A DNA stretch of 60,996 nt from Fragilaria crotonensis (GCA_022925895.1 JAKSYS010000364.1:1-60996), one strand, 5' to 3'. Positions 9,481 through 21,027 are shown, numbered from the stretch's first letter. Notes: generated by a model from the letters alone, not told the origin. A program made the numbers and translations.

Positions 9481-12400
9481 TTAGTAGTAGCTGTGTGCAG
9501 ATGTCGTGTTCGACGAACTTTTTGTCAAAGCAATCAGTAACCCCCCTTCTCCGCCTTGGAATACACCATCTTCACCGTATCGAACACACATCTGACAGGG
9601 TGCGTCTTTGTCGGTATTTCGAAGAATGTACGAGCGGCGTGACGGCCTCGGCAGAGCAGCTGTTAATCCTTGTTGCTCTTTGATTGCGGACAGGATTAAG
9701 TTCCTGCCTGTACTGTCATCTAGTGGAACGCCAGCAGTATGCCGATTACTCAAAAGTTGCTCCACAAAATCATTTTGCTCCGGAAACTTGTGAAGCAGAC
9801 TTGACGCTCGAGATAAGAGTGCCTCAGCATCGCTAAATGCGTTGCATGCATCCTCGCAGGCACGTATGGATTCTATTGAAGCGTGCCTTGGAAGGTGTTC
9901 CGGTGACACAGGTTCCGAGTTGCTGGTTCCGTGCGTTACGTCACGCGATAAAATATCAAGTGCCGTCTCAACTCGGTCACGCAGAGTTTGCAACACAGCC
10001 TCTACCGACGGAAGCATCAAGCATTTTCCAGACGTCGACACAATAGCGAAGTACGCCATCGAAAGGTTGACTGCCATGATTTGATTCAACAAGCTCGCAG
10101 GATGAATGGTTTCGAAATTGTCCAGAACGATTTCGATCGTATTCACCAGGTCAAACAGAGCTGGCTGCTCAATGGCAGGGATTGGTACAGCTTCCGCCCA
10201 GGTATCAAGCCAAAAATCGCGGGTGCAGTTCACGATACTGATGGCTCTCTCAAGTTTCGCTTCCTGTGATTCGTCATCATCGTCTGCGCGGAGAAAATAC
10301 CACCCATCCGCTTCAGCAGCTTTGTCGAATTCAACCAGCGGGTTTTCCGGGTTTCCATACCAATTGGTGAAGTCTTCGAAAGTTACTCCAGGATTAGCGG
10401 CCTTAAACGCTTGCATATCGCTGAGAAGCTTTGGTTTCAAGTACCGATGAGCGACCTCAAGTCGTTCAAAGATTGTCGTTCCAGTTGCAATTTTGGAGAG
10501 CATACATTGACGTTCTAGGATCACATCATCTGTCCAAGGAATGGGTCTGCGAAGGTACGGTGCGTATAGTTGGTCTCCCGTTGCCAAGATATTGACCCCC
10601 ATTACCGGGCAACGAGCGCCCGGTCGTTCAAATACGCCAATCCGATCGTCAAACCCATCATTACTTCCATGTTCATTTGCATCGTAGAACTCCATGAAGC
10701 TTGCACTTGATCTCTCGTCAACTGACTTTCCATCGCGATTTCCATACTCAGGCCTTGCTTGAACGAAATCCACAAGCACATTCTCCTTCGCCTTACGGTC
10801 CTTATCGAAGGTTCTGCTCAACTTTGTGGCATTGTATATGTCGGTTGCAACGAGACTTTCAATACCAATGTTGAAGACCTGCAATTTTTGGCCGATCAGA
10901 CAATGCATGTCGTCGGGCTGGGGTTCTGAACAGTGAACGTAAGCAGAATTCTCCGCTTTCACACGTAATCCGCTCGTTGAAAAGCAACTTTTTGGGTTTA
11001 TCATGCTCGGCGATCGATCAATACCAGGAATGTATGTCATATTTGGCAAACTTGTCCGCGAGTAGAAGCGTTTCTGTAGGTCATGGACAAAGTAGGTCCA
11101 CACAAGAGCGATTGATGCCGGCGAGCGTAGTCGAGACATGTGAACGAACAGAATCGATAAGAGGCGCCCAGCTGGTGCTGATTTCGCAAGTGGAGCAAAC
11201 AGGCCTGTCGGAGCAGAGCCATCCGGATCTGAGAAGAGTTGTTCCGGCGGGTCAGGAGAATTCAGCGTTAAAGTTCCATCCATGACCTTTTTCACAACTC
11301 TCTCTGCTTCCCATCCTTCTATCAATTCATCACTTAGTGTCGCCCAATCGACCGCTTCGACGAGCCGACGAGTAACCGGACCGACACCTGCGCGGTCGAC
11401 GAGAGATTCCGTCACTGCATCGACATATTCGTTGCTGAAGGCATCTATCTCCGCCTCGTCAGTGAGTTGATGCATCATCGTAGTCGCGGGCAATACGGTC
11501 GTTCGAATCAGCGCTGCCAGGAGAAGTCGTAGTGAAGCCGCCAGGTTGACAAGAGATGTTTCCGAGTCGTAGACAGTTAAAACTTCAAAGGACGAGGGTT
11601 GAAGTGGATTTAGGATTGAACACTCGACAGCGTCTTCCATTTCTACCCAGTCCGCCGCCGTCATGTTTTGCCCCGAACGAATCTTCAGAGGCATCGATAG
11701 CAACGATTCAGAATTATCTATTGACGTTTTCGGATCCCATCGAACAATGACATTTACGGCCGCTATCGGATCATCGACCGGGCCCCATAATGGATCAGAC
11801 GATGATACACCCAAAAAGCGTTCCAGCAGTGACACGGCATGCCGCCGACATTCTTCCTGGTACAGCGCAATAACGTTGTCTGACGATGTGTTCCCATACA
11901 TCGCACCCTCTAACCCTTGCCTCCACCCACTCCCGATCTGCGCTTTTTCGCATTTGGTTTTGTCCACGAGTACAAGTGCTTGGCTCCGATCAAAACTACG
12001 GTCGGCGTGGATGAATGCTGCAACAAAATGTCTCCCCACGCCGTCAATCGACTTGTGGTGATGGTCTTCGAGGGCATGACGCTCATCCAAAATTGAGTAG
12101 TATCACACAGCATGCTGGATTTCAGGATGGGAGGCACGTAGGAATGATTGACACGATCGTCGTCCGGCGAAAATCGAAAGAAAGAGGAGCGCTTCCTGGA
12201 GGGTGTATGCCATTCTTGAATCCAATTAGGGAGGAGCGGCGCATGGTCGCGGAAAGGATTAAGTTCTCTTGCGTCGACCGAGGAAGGCGCATACGTACCC
12301 CATATTCCAAATGCGGGGATGTTACATGATATGTTCGAGAGCGCGCATTGCAATGATGTTTGGAGTATATTGGAGAGGGTCGCAGTGGCTACCCAGGGCG

Positions 12401-13091
12401 TTAGCTTTGAATCATGACGCTGTACCAAGGAACCTCCTAGTGTCCATACAACAATATCGGTCAACTCTTGATCCTTTTTAAGTGAAAGAGTAATGTGTTG
12501 GCCAATTCCGAAGACGGTGGAAAGGTCCGAGAATAAATCAACGGGCATGTTCCCCAGAGGTACCCGTCGTAAGGACATTGGCAAATCTGACTCGTTTTCG
12601 TCCGAAGGTCCATCCCATAGATCGAGATTCAACGATAAGGTAGCCTTACCACCGTCTCCGGCCAAGTTAACTGTCCACTCGACGGGATGAGTACGAATCA
12701 GCTGCACTTTACATCGTCGCGATTGTTTCCTCGCCGGCCTCAACGTAGGACTTGGGGACGACTTCAAATGATTTGTTTCCTTTTCCGATCTCAGATCTAA
12801 AACTAAGCTTCTAGATCTCCCTCGCTCCTGGTGGTCCGCACGTCTTTGCTCTACACCTTTCCCAGAAGCTTCCCCTAAACTCCTATCTACATCCGATTGA
12901 CTACGATTACGTTCCAAGCCTTGCCTTTCCTTGTGCGAGAACGAGACATGTCGATCGGCCCCTGTCAAGTGCCATTTTCGAAATATTGTTTCGATATCTC
13001 GAGCCAAACGCTCTATGGACGTGGAGCAAGAGTAGTCGGTGTACTCATCGTGGTTCATTGCGCTCATGCCGCCAGCAGCGACTACAAACAA
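9481..13091 (-). CDS. RAB3GAP1: Rab3 GTPase-activating protein catalytic subunit (2 exons)
   Basis: Proposed exons are 12000-13091 and 9481-11937 with a 62-nt GT-AG intron (11938-11999, phase 0), giving about 1182 aa; human RAB3GAP1 has 981. The two ORFs are in different frames, and this intron is the best join I found; a slightly different splice is possible. The N-terminus (YTDYSCSTSIERLARDIE) aligns with the start of animal Rab3GAP1. The conserved core is clear: LLSDMQAFKAANPGVTFEDF, a Trp-rich block ending AVPIPAIEQPALFD, and a C-terminus RRSYILRNT as in animal proteins. Rab3GAP1 works with RAB3GAP2 as GAP for Rab3 and GEF for Rab18, in secretion, ER structure and autophagy. Met12 (MNHDEYTDYS) is an alternative start. 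Confidence 0.88.
11938..11999 (-). other. Predicted 62-nt intron in the Rab3GAP gene
   Basis: Read on the minus strand this begins GTAGTT and ends GCGCAG. Its removal joins the N-terminal ORF to the C-terminal ORF in frame (IGSGWRQGLEGAMYGN follows). A 44-nt alternative using a donor closer to the acceptor also restores the frame, so boundaries are provisional. Confidence 0.55.
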
Positions 13092-13582
13092 TGTTACTAC
13101 GTTTTGTCATTGACTTCTCCAAGAATGCAGTGCAAGTACGATCTGTAGTGTCATTATGTTCTCAATTTCGCCCACCAAGTAGCGAGTCTACTCGATGCGG
13201 TTGCGCTACTCTACCGGTAGCTACCGTAGCCGGTCGTAATACGGTCCTCGTGCCGAACCCTCACACTCACTGTCTCCGTCATACGTCATACGTCATCACG
13301 AGATTAAGCTAGCTCGGTCATTCTAACCACGTTTTAACCGTGATTTACCCGATTTTTATTCTTCTCGATTCTCGATGTGGCAAATGGCAAATTCAAATAG
13401 TCATCCACATTGACTGACGCCGGCGGTCGGAGGCAGATTTGTGGGGATCTGTGACTGAAGGTTTCGTTTCACTTTGTTTTGGGAACGGCTGTCCAACGTC
13501 GTTGTTTGGTCTTTGGTCCACTCTGTTGCTTGTTCTATCAAGTCTCATTCACTCCCAAATAGCGGAGATAAGCTTCACCTCC
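13092..13582. promoter_or_regulatory. Divergent intergenic region
   Basis: 491 bp between the Rab3GAP start (-) and the preferred start of the coiled-coil gene (+). It has a TACCGGTA palindrome at 13212-13219 flanked by related CTACCG/CGGTAG words. It should contain both promoters. The 3' part could be coding if the upstream Met at 13439 is used. Confidence 0.4.
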
Positions 13583-14350
13583 ATGTCCTTCGACAAGCGA
13601 GAGGACTCGAGCAGCGTTCGAGCAGCGAATGATAACAAGGACAAGGCGCGGAACGCAACCATGGAAGGCATGGTCCAAACGTCATTTTCCAGCACGCCAT
13701 TCTCCAAGAAGATGAGACGGAGTTGTGATACTCCGGAGACGTTTGTGTCACATGAAGGAGAGGTGAGTTGGTCCTTTGTTGTTTTAAAGGTAGAAAAGTT
13801 AATACGTGGAAGCTTCCATGCTCTCAGACTCACGGGTTGGAAACGTTTCCTTCTCGGCTAGGAATCCCCCACTGCCGACGACCACGACAATGGCAATACA
13901 GACGGATGCAATCATAAGGAATCCGAAGACAATGAGCATCGAAGCGACGAAGTGGTGGAAGACGAACCGGATTGGGAGAAACTGGCGGAAAACGAACCGG
14001 CCGCGTTGGAACAGGTGGAACTCTTTCTCAAGACGCGCGAGATTCGTGATGAAGCCGATGAACGCTTCTCCAATGTCATGGATGAGTGCAATACAGCGTT
14101 GGAGAATGCGAAGAAAAGTATCCTGCAGGCAGCGGCAGATATGCACAATATGCATCGTGAAGAATTGGACTACCTCGAATCAGAAATCAAGCAGACACTT
14201 GTGTGGAACCATCAAGTTCGAAGTAAGATGAAACGTGAGCTGGAAGAGACTCGTGCTAGAGCACAAGGTTTGTTTTCACAATTGCTGATGACGGTTTCGC
14301 AACCATTGTCATCCGATGGTGGAGCAACCTTTCGACGCGACAATACATGA
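13583..14350 (+). CDS. Acidic coiled-coil protein, unknown function (2 exons)
   Basis: Predicted exons are 13583-13762 and 13862-14350, separated by a 99-nt intron with GTGAGT donor and CTAG acceptor (phase 0); about 222 aa. The start Met reads MSFDKREDSSSV. An in-frame Met at 13439 would add a hydrophobic, signal-like N-terminus, which I cannot exclude. The middle is very acidic (VVEDEPDWEKLAENEPA). It is followed by about 100 residues of continuous helix with heptad-like spacing, rich in Glu, Lys and Leu (MHNMHREELDYLESEIKQ). I recognise no family. Its 3' end converges on the gene at 14505-15119. Confidence 0.7.
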
Positions 14351-14504
14351 ATGTAGGTGAAAGTTGGAGCAATAGAAGTCTTTGAAACCGGGAGCATCAT
14401 GAGCGTTCATTCGTGTACCGTCTATAGTGCGGAAAACGGAGTACTTGTAGACGATAAGTGCTCTACATTTATACATTTTGCGAGAAAGGTGCTGTCGCCA
14501 GGCA

Positions 14505-15119
14505 TTAAATGGAATCAGAATCAGGACCATGGAGCTGGTCTTCGAAAATGTCCATGAAGCTCGAGGAAGAACTTGCACAGGTGATGAAACGATCATTAGG
14601 ACCGCGTGCATCATGAATCTTTGCTTCGCTCGCCGTCGAGGCCCGAGCTGTTACGTCGAATGTAAATGCTTCATTCCTCGACGCAGGAGCACCATGGCTG
14701 CCCATCGATGACACCTCCTCATCGTGGTCCTCTTTCGTGGACCCCACGCTCGAAGTCACACTCGCATTCGCCTTACGGCTCTCTTTCTTCGTTGGCTCAG
14801 TACTGTACGTCAACATATTGATAGAGAAACTCCCAATCGAATCATACTTGCGTCGCTTCTGCAAGGCACGGCGCTGTCTCTGCACAAAGAGGCGTCGTTC
14901 GTGAGAATCATGCTGCCGCAACCACTCTTGTTCTCGCTTGTGCAATTCTTCCGCCTTTTTGATGATAGCTTGCCAATCGACCTTGTCGTTAGAGCCAGTC
15001 GCCATAGATCGCAACAACGCTTGTCCTTCCTTACGTTCTCGTTCCATGCAAAGTAACCTCGCCTTCTTTTCGGCTTGACGGGCAGCAATGGACCGGCAGC
15101 AGCAGAAGTATTCACTCAT
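14505..15119 (-). CDS. Basic/helical protein with N-terminal Cys cluster, unknown function
   Basis: 204 aa, single exon. The N-terminus MSEYFCCCRS has three adjacent Cys, which could be palmitoylated (inference). Residues about 10-95 are a charged helix rich in Arg, Lys, Glu and Gln (QRQRRALQKRRKYDS). The second half is Ser/Thr/Ala-rich and probably disordered, ending in an acidic patch (SFMDIFEDQLHGPDSDSI). No domain was recognised. It converges on the coiled-coil gene with 154 bp between stop codons. Confidence 0.65.
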   Translation of the reverse strand: MSEYFCCCRSIAARQAEKKARLLCMERERKEGQALLRSMATGSNDKVDWQAIIKKAEELHKREQEWLRQHDSHERRLFVQRQRRALQKRRKYDSIGSFSINMLTYSTEPTKKESRKANASVTSSVGSTKEDHDEEVSSMGSHGAPASRNEAFTFDVTARASTASEAKIHDARGPNDRFITCASSSSSFMDIFEDQLHGPDSDSI

Positions 15120-16011
15120 GATAATATGAACAAAAGTGACGATTGCAAATGGAGGATCTGGAAAGTTGGGCGCTTCGGAGGATCGATCGCCCTTTGCTGG
15201 TTGTCAGGAATTGTGTATCCGTCGGTCTATTGTAGACACCAACGAAACTACCGATTTTATAGCGATTTGCCCAAAACGGTGGGAAGTTGAAAATCAATGA
15301 GCAGCGCGATAATCAAGGTCAGATAATCGTTTCCGGTTTTGCTGGAAAGCGTTGCTCTGGATAGTCAAGCAACAGAATAAAGACGAATAGCGAAGCGTTT
15401 GATGGCACACTGTGCACACCAGCGACGCTTTTCGTGCGAACGAATCATGTGTGCGGTTCACTCCACAAAGACAACGACCAAAATGTGAAGGAGTCGAATC
15501 CCGTTTGTAACCTTGCGTTTTGCAGTATTTTGGTGATCCTGTCATTCCTGCTCCACATTCATTGTATACAGATTCTTCTACAAAAATATATTCCAGACTT
15601 AAAGGGAATCTCGCTAGTCGGGTATGGTAACTCGTGGATTCGCATGTGTCTACAACCCTCACTCAACGTGGCATTGGAGTTGAGATACAGTCTGTAGTCT
15701 CTACCAGGAAAAGCAGAGAGGTCCACCCGTACTATGGACTATATTGAGCATCTATTACCCGAATACTTGGCTTGTAATCCTCTCAGCCGAAGGCGATATT
15801 CAAGATTTTCTTCACGACGGAATCCAAACACATAGAAACTCAGTGGGGTCAAAATGTTGAAGTCGATACTCGGGAGTGTACACATGTTTGCATGCTCGAA
15901 GCCCCAGCTTCGCAAGATTCCTCCGGATTGGAACAAGGCACGTCGTCAACGTAATGCCTCAAAAGTGCGAAGAACCTATAAGTTAGACTTAGCTAAGTCA
16001 AATTTACCATG
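15120..16011. other. Intergenic region, no supported gene
   Basis: 892 bp. An open stretch on the minus strand at 15739-15936 (PLSFYVFGFRREENLEYR) looks faintly protein-like but has no start context or partner exon. A GGAGTCGAATCC string near 15490 recalls a tRNA B box, but no cloverleaf could be formed. The left part must hold the promoter of the gene at 14505-15119. Confidence 0.45.
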
Positions 16012-17502
16012 TTAGGTGAGGATTGAAGTAGGATCTGTCGAGAAGAACTCGTCTTGCATGCTAACAAGATCTTCAAAAACAGCAAGAGTTGCCAATCTTG
16101 CCACCACTAGCTTCCAACGTTGTAATATAAAGTCGCGTTCGGACTCAGATGCCGCTTCGAACAGGAATTCATCGCCAGTGACCATTCGTACAAGAAAGCT
16201 ATGCGACGTACGTGCCAAAGGGTATTTGCTGCGGTCCATCTTCTCCACAGGAAGGACACGGCACACGCTAAGTAGTCGCATCCGATGCGGCATCACTATT
16301 TCATGGCGTTGTGTGGCGCACTGGCGCCACATGAACTGAGGCTCAATGATAGTTTGACCGCAATGAAGAATTTGTCCACGCTCGAACCAGAGCTGAACGC
16401 TAATAGGATCATAGCACACCTTCTTCTTGTCGCAACATCCCAAAGTTTCCATGTTTTGGCATGTGGGATGCCACGTTAGATCCCAAGTAAGGTTTAGTGA
16501 CTCTTGCACAGCATCCACAAGGTCGTCGGCATCTATTCCAAACTCGACGCTTTCGGAAACAGCGCTAACGTCGAGAATGCTGACAAATGCTTCCTTCAGC
16601 GGTGCATCCCCGTTCTGTCGGGTGTGCCCTTCACCAGGATCACTATCGTAGCCATCGAAATTCTCGGATGGATGCATGGCCAGAGACCGACCCATCATTA
16701 TTTCATCCTCCATTCCCCAAAACGAACTGAAAGCATCATGGAACGATGTTTCAGTAGACGTCATTGTCTCGTTCAGCATAGAAGTATCAAATGACTTATT
16801 CTTCTTTAATGGAGCACACTTCTCAATGCGACGGCTGCTTCGCAATTTGTGAATCCGTTGGATCCGTGAGCGCATGACTTCCACAGGCTCCTCAAGGTGA
16901 TACGATGGGCACACGAGCGGCGTTGTCCATGAATCAAGTTCATCTTCCGTGGTATGATCAGCGCACCCCAACATTGAGAAAATGTCCAATTCCATTTGGA
17001 ACTGCAGCGACCGGTCACTCCTAGCGGGGGATACATACCGTTCGAAACTGCCGCAAGGGTGTTCGTCTGTCATGGCTCCAGGACAGAATGATTCCGCAAA
17101 AGATTCTGTCACGTTGCGGATGTTGTTTGAAGACGTATCTATCCAGTCAGTTATGATGTTCGTATCAGAGCGTTTGACAGTCCCTGAAGTGACAATTCCT
17201 TTCGAATGAAAGCAATTCGGGATAAAGTCATCGTCCAGTTGAGGAGGCTCATTTAGGTCGGCAAATAGATACGAGCACTGCGACGCATCTTCGTCATCGC
17301 TCTCCTCTCCATCAGAAGTGACATTGAGAATGGAGGTATGACTTTGTCGAAGTTCTTCCAAGGCGTCACGCGGGGAAGTGGAGGTGTCACGCCAGTTAGA
17401 GCCACAACTCATGGAGGAAGCATCTCGGCGGTCAGATGATTCTTCTTGGCTTATTGACGTGAAGGTCGTGTCTCGACGCTGGTGTACTTCTTCCAGCACC
17501 AT
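16012..17502 (-). CDS. Protein with C-terminal PH-like domain, otherwise unknown
   Basis: 496 aa, single exon, with ATGG start context. The first about 340 residues are Ser/Asp/Glu-rich, low complexity and probably disordered. They include many SxxE/D acidic patches (SDGEESDDEDASQC) suited to phosphorylation. The C-terminal about 110 residues look folded: alternating beta-like segments (LLSVCRVLPVEKMDRSKYPL, SHSFLVRMVTGDEFLFEA) followed by a Trp-containing helix (SERDFILQRWKLVVARLATL). This is the pattern of a PH domain. A signalling or membrane-recruitment role is inferred from that only. Confidence 0.7.
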   Translation of the reverse strand: MVLEEVHQRRDTTFTSISQEESSDRRDASSMSCGSNWRDTSTSPRDALEELRQSHTSILNVTSDGEESDDEDASQCSYLFADLNEPPQLDDDFIPNCFHSKGIVTSGTVKRSDTNIITDWIDTSSNNIRNVTESFAESFCPGAMTDEHPCGSFERYVSPARSDRSLQFQMELDIFSMLGCADHTTEDELDSWTTPLVCPSYHLEEPVEVMRSRIQRIHKLRSSRRIEKCAPLKKNKSFDTSMLNETMTSTETSFHDAFSSFWGMEDEIMMGRSLAMHPSENFDGYDSDPGEGHTRQNGDAPLKEAFVSILDVSAVSESVEFGIDADDLVDAVQESLNLTWDLTWHPTCQNMETLGCCDKKKVCYDPISVQLWFERGQILHCGQTIIEPQFMWRQCATQRHEIVMPHRMRLLSVCRVLPVEKMDRSKYPLARTSHSFLVRMVTGDEFLFEAASESERDFILQRWKLVVARLATLAVFEDLVSMQDEFFSTDPTSILT

Positions 17503-18761
17503 GGCCGTCGTATTTATAGCAAGTTCAACAGCGTGAAAGGTGCTCCGCGGCAGGGATGATAGGTTTTGAATTCAAACAAAATGTTGTGATAATGAGTTAT
17601 GAAATCGGCATCACTCTCGTTAAAGTGGCGGCACGTACTCGGAGGACGACTTAGAATTTCCTGAAAAACAGTTAAAAACGTTTCAATATAAAAATCCGAA
17701 AGAATTTTGAATCATCATTAAGCTTCATTCATTCATACACTGAATGATCATTCAATTTCTTTATGAGCATTAGACTGTTTTACGTGTTCATCATAACAAA
17801 ATCATTAGGCCTGCAAGGTGAGTTTGGGGGGAAAGATGCGCTCTCGAACATTTAGGATTTGTCTGATCATTTTGGGCGCAGGCCCAGCCAAAAATTGCTG
17901 AACGGATGAAGTACGAGTTGATTCCGAATGACCGGGACTTCGTTCAATTATGTCAACTCGGGTTCGGGTTCCGAATGAAAATGTACAGAATTGATTACAT
18001 TTCAAACATGATCTCGCGTTTACGCAAACTTGAGTACAAGTATCATGTGCTTGACATCCAAGACGGGTTCGCTTCGCTCGACGCGTCCCGTGATTGACAA
18101 CTTACTGTAGTACTCTGTGGTACATGGTGTGTGTAGTTGTCTCCCGCGCATTTACGATTTAAAACTTCCGGGGTCACGGCCAGACGAGGTGGGTACCAGT
18201 ACTAATCCAGAGTACGGAGTCTGCAGTAGTCACTGGTCACCGGTAGCATGACTGCTCAGTATACAAGTAAATGTATGTACCACTATCAGTACCAGTACAG
18301 TGTAGTATGTCGGACGTGGAGTGGAGTTGCTTTGTTCACGTGACGTTCAGCTCTCCTCAGAGCTCATGAGGTCACTCTGCACTCTGCCCTCTGCGTAGAC
18401 TACTGAAGTCTACTGCTGGTAGACTAAGAGTGTAATGGGTAGTGTCTTGTCATGAGACATGGACATGGCTCGTCGACGTATTATGAACATATAAGTAGCA
18501 AGCGAAAGAATACGGCTAAAGGCTAAAGCCGTGTTCATGGTACGATAAAAGTCATCATCGAACAACGAGAAACTACCGGTACCTGGTAGTGCTAATCAGC
18601 AACGCCAGGATTGATTATTGGTTCTCAGCATGGTTTTTTTAGCGTCACACAGGTATCAGGAACTTCCATTGAAACATACGCCATCATATAGCAAGTAACA
18701 CATTTTTGTCTATGATCTACGGTGGTTTAGTTGTACAGTCCATTTTCGTTGTCTCCAGTCG
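17503..18761. other. Long intergenic region
   Basis: About 1.26 kb with no credible gene. It has an AT-rich patch with a GAATGATCATTC palindrome near 17741, many GTAC/AGTAC words, a TACCGGTA palindrome (18574-18581), and a small potential hairpin CGGCTaaaggctaaAGCCG near 18515. It probably holds the promoter of the gene at 16012-17502 and the 3' UTR of the V-ATPase gene. Confidence 0.5.
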
Positions 18762-19767
18762 TTACTTCCCGCAGTAAAATGTGCGCTGGCTTAGGATGAG
18801 TGCCACAATCAATCCATAAAGAGCAAGCGCCTCAGAGAAAATAAGCATGATCAGAAGTCCCACGTAAAGTTTGTTGGAATCCTCCACGTTTTTAGCCTGT
18901 TGTTGTTGGGCGTCGTTGGCGTCGGCTTCATTTAGGACATCGCTGTCCCAAAACCGTCTACCTCCAGAAGCCTTGGCACCATAAGCTTGGACACCCGCAT
19001 CTCCGACTATTCCAATGGTACCACCAGCGGCAAGACACGATAAACCACAGCACAAGCCGGCAGCGAGCTGTCGACGTTGGTTTCACCCAAGAACATTAGA
19101 ATCGATAGCTGAATGAAGCTGCACCAAAAACCATCATCCACTTACGTGTGAGTATCCGTTATAGGCAGAATAAACAGTGCTCTTGTTAGCGTTGGGAGGA
19201 GTGATTGCTTGTGCGATAATGACCGCCACAATTAGGCCGTAGATACCCAATACTCCGGCCATGACAATTGGGACGATATTCTTGATGACCCCTTTCGAAT
19301 AATCCACACCCATCGAACAGACACCGACGCCCGCGCGCCAAGTTCCCCACGCGGAGCCGAAGTTTGCGAGAATGATGCAGGATGCTGCACCGGCATAGCC
19401 ACTGATTGAGCAAGGGGGAAAGAATTGAGCACAATGTGTTTAGAAAAGTGTCAAGTTAATCACCAGCGAAAAATGAGGTGTGACACACGCCAAGGATGAG
19501 CTAGTAGTCAGTACCGAGTACCCAGTACCTAGTAGTCTCAGCGTAGCTCTACTGTATTTGCAACTTCACTGGAAAACAAAGAATCAATTCTGATGACATG
19601 AAAAACTTCCGAAATCAGTGGAGCATCTGATACGAAAAAATCCATCTGCTGTACAAGAGCTCGAATGCAACTCAACCAATTGTTCGGTCAACAACTTACA
19701 AGAACGGGGCCCATATAGGACAGCTATCTGATCCTGCTGTGACAGCGGTTGCATAACTCGACGCCAT
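18762..19767 (-). CDS. V-type H+-ATPase proteolipid subunit c, copy A (3 exons)
   Basis: Exons 19700-19767, 19146-19401 and 18762-19067 with GT-AG introns of 298 and 78 nt; about 209 aa. The start is [12 protein letters not shown]. The first half is typical proteolipid ([19 protein letters not shown], then [20 protein letters not shown]). The second half is [20 protein letters not shown] and then [20 protein letters not shown]. The proton-carrying Glu is present in IFSEAL (residue about 187), and the first half lacks one, as in subunit c rather than c''. Usual length is about 160 aa. The excess is a short N-terminus plus an about 32-residue acidic/Gln-rich loop between helices 3 and 4 ([15 protein letters not shown] onward). 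It forms the membrane rotor ring of the V-ATPase. It is head-to-head with copy B. Confidence 0.9.
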
Positions 19768-20046
19768 TTGCAAGTGAAGTAGTCGATCGCTTTTCAATTC
19801 ACTACGTCGGAGGGAGAGTTTGAGCTTTGTTGTACTGCAGTTTCGTTACCGAAGCCCTTGCAACTTGCAATATCTTTTTAGCTAAAATTTTAAACCTCAA
19901 CAGAGAGCTCGTATACGGTACTCAACTGCCAGTGTGGAGTTCCTTCCCGCCAACAGCAAAAGGGCAGTCTTTTATTACGGCAGCAACAGCAGCAGCATTA
20001 CATTTCTTCGACATCCAAAAACGTGTTATAATCATTTATCTTGACC
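19768..20046. promoter_or_regulatory. Bidirectional promoter region of the V-ATPase c pair
   Basis: 279 bp between the start codons of two divergent paralogues. The proximity suggests co-regulation, but no defined motif was recognised. Confidence 0.5.
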
Positions 20047-20917
20047 ATGGCCGACGAAGCTCCCATGACTGAAGCCCTCTGCCCTTCGTGGGCTACAGGT
20101 GTTGGCTACATGGGTGTTGCAGCAGCAGTTGTCCTTTCCAATTGGGGCAGCGCGGTAAGTCCCATTTCGATCCTGCAATCACGATGACCGAGAAAAGGAA
20201 TTGCTTGGATCTTCATGTGAAATCTGTGCTGTATTCTGTCGTGATATTAGCTAAATTTATCGATTATGGGATTTGATAATGTAACTCATGTTGTATTCCG
20301 ATCACTTTGTGTTTAGTGGGGGACATGGAAATCTGGCGTTAGCTTGGTGCACACTGGCATCCGTCACCCCAAGAGCGTCATGAAGAATGTGATCCCCGTT
20401 GTCATGGCTGGAGTCATTGGAATCTATGGCCTCATTGTCGGCGTAATCTTGGCGCAGAGTATAACTAAGCCGACCAATGATCGGCAAAACATGTACTCGA
20501 TTTACACGGCCATGGCACATGTAAGTGACGCTGGGAGCTGTCGACTGCTTAAGTGCTACTGTTTTGCCGGAAAGCTAACATTTGAAATTTCAGTTTGCAG
20601 CCGGAGTTTGTTGTGGCGTCTCTGGATTGGTGGCGGGAGGTTGCATCGGAATTGTTGGAGACTATGGTGTTCGAGCAGTTGGCTACCGTGCGTCAGCCAT
20701 TACCTTGTTTCCCACCAGTGTCCCCGAGGCGGAAGGATATTCGTCCATACCCGAAACCGAGGGTGATCATCACCATGGTGACGATGTCAGTGGATCGGAC
20801 GATCAAAACAAACTTTTTGTCGGTATGCTGATTATGCTAATTTTCTCTGAGGCATTGGCCTTGTACGGTCTCATCACTGCCTTGATTGTCAGTCAGCACG
20901 AGTATCCTTGCAGATAA
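20047..20917 (+). CDS. V-type H+-ATPase proteolipid subunit c, copy B (3 exons)
   Basis: Exons 20047-20154, 20317-20520 and 20594-20917; GT-AG introns of 162 and 73 nt, both phase 0; about 211 aa. The start is MADEAPMTEALCPSW. Helices 1-2 read GYMGVAAAVVLSNWGSA and VIPVVMAGVIGIYGLIVG. Helices 3-4 read CCGVSGLVAGGCIGIVGDYG and [19 protein letters not shown], with the essential Glu at about residue 190. Between helices 3 and 4 is a roughly 40-residue acidic, His-containing insert (VPEAEGYSSIPETEGDHHHG). The second intron sits at the same place and phase as in copy A (before the F/LAAG of helix 3), while the first intron differs. This shows common ancestry with later intron change. Confidence 0.9.
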
Positions 20918-21027
20918 AGGGTTTATCTGCGTCAAATATCGCGCAGTGAATTTCACCGTAATAAATGTTGTTGAAGATCACTTTAGCAATTCTTGATCGT
21001 GTCAATATCGGATGCTGAAATTTAACA

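Noticed and set aside
15480-15510. tRNA-like B box (GGAGTCGAATCC)
   Set aside because: No A box at proper spacing and no acceptor stem could be paired.
17906-18097. 63-codon plus-strand open frame in the long spacer
   Set aside because: Short, isolated, no conserved motif and no supporting exon structure.
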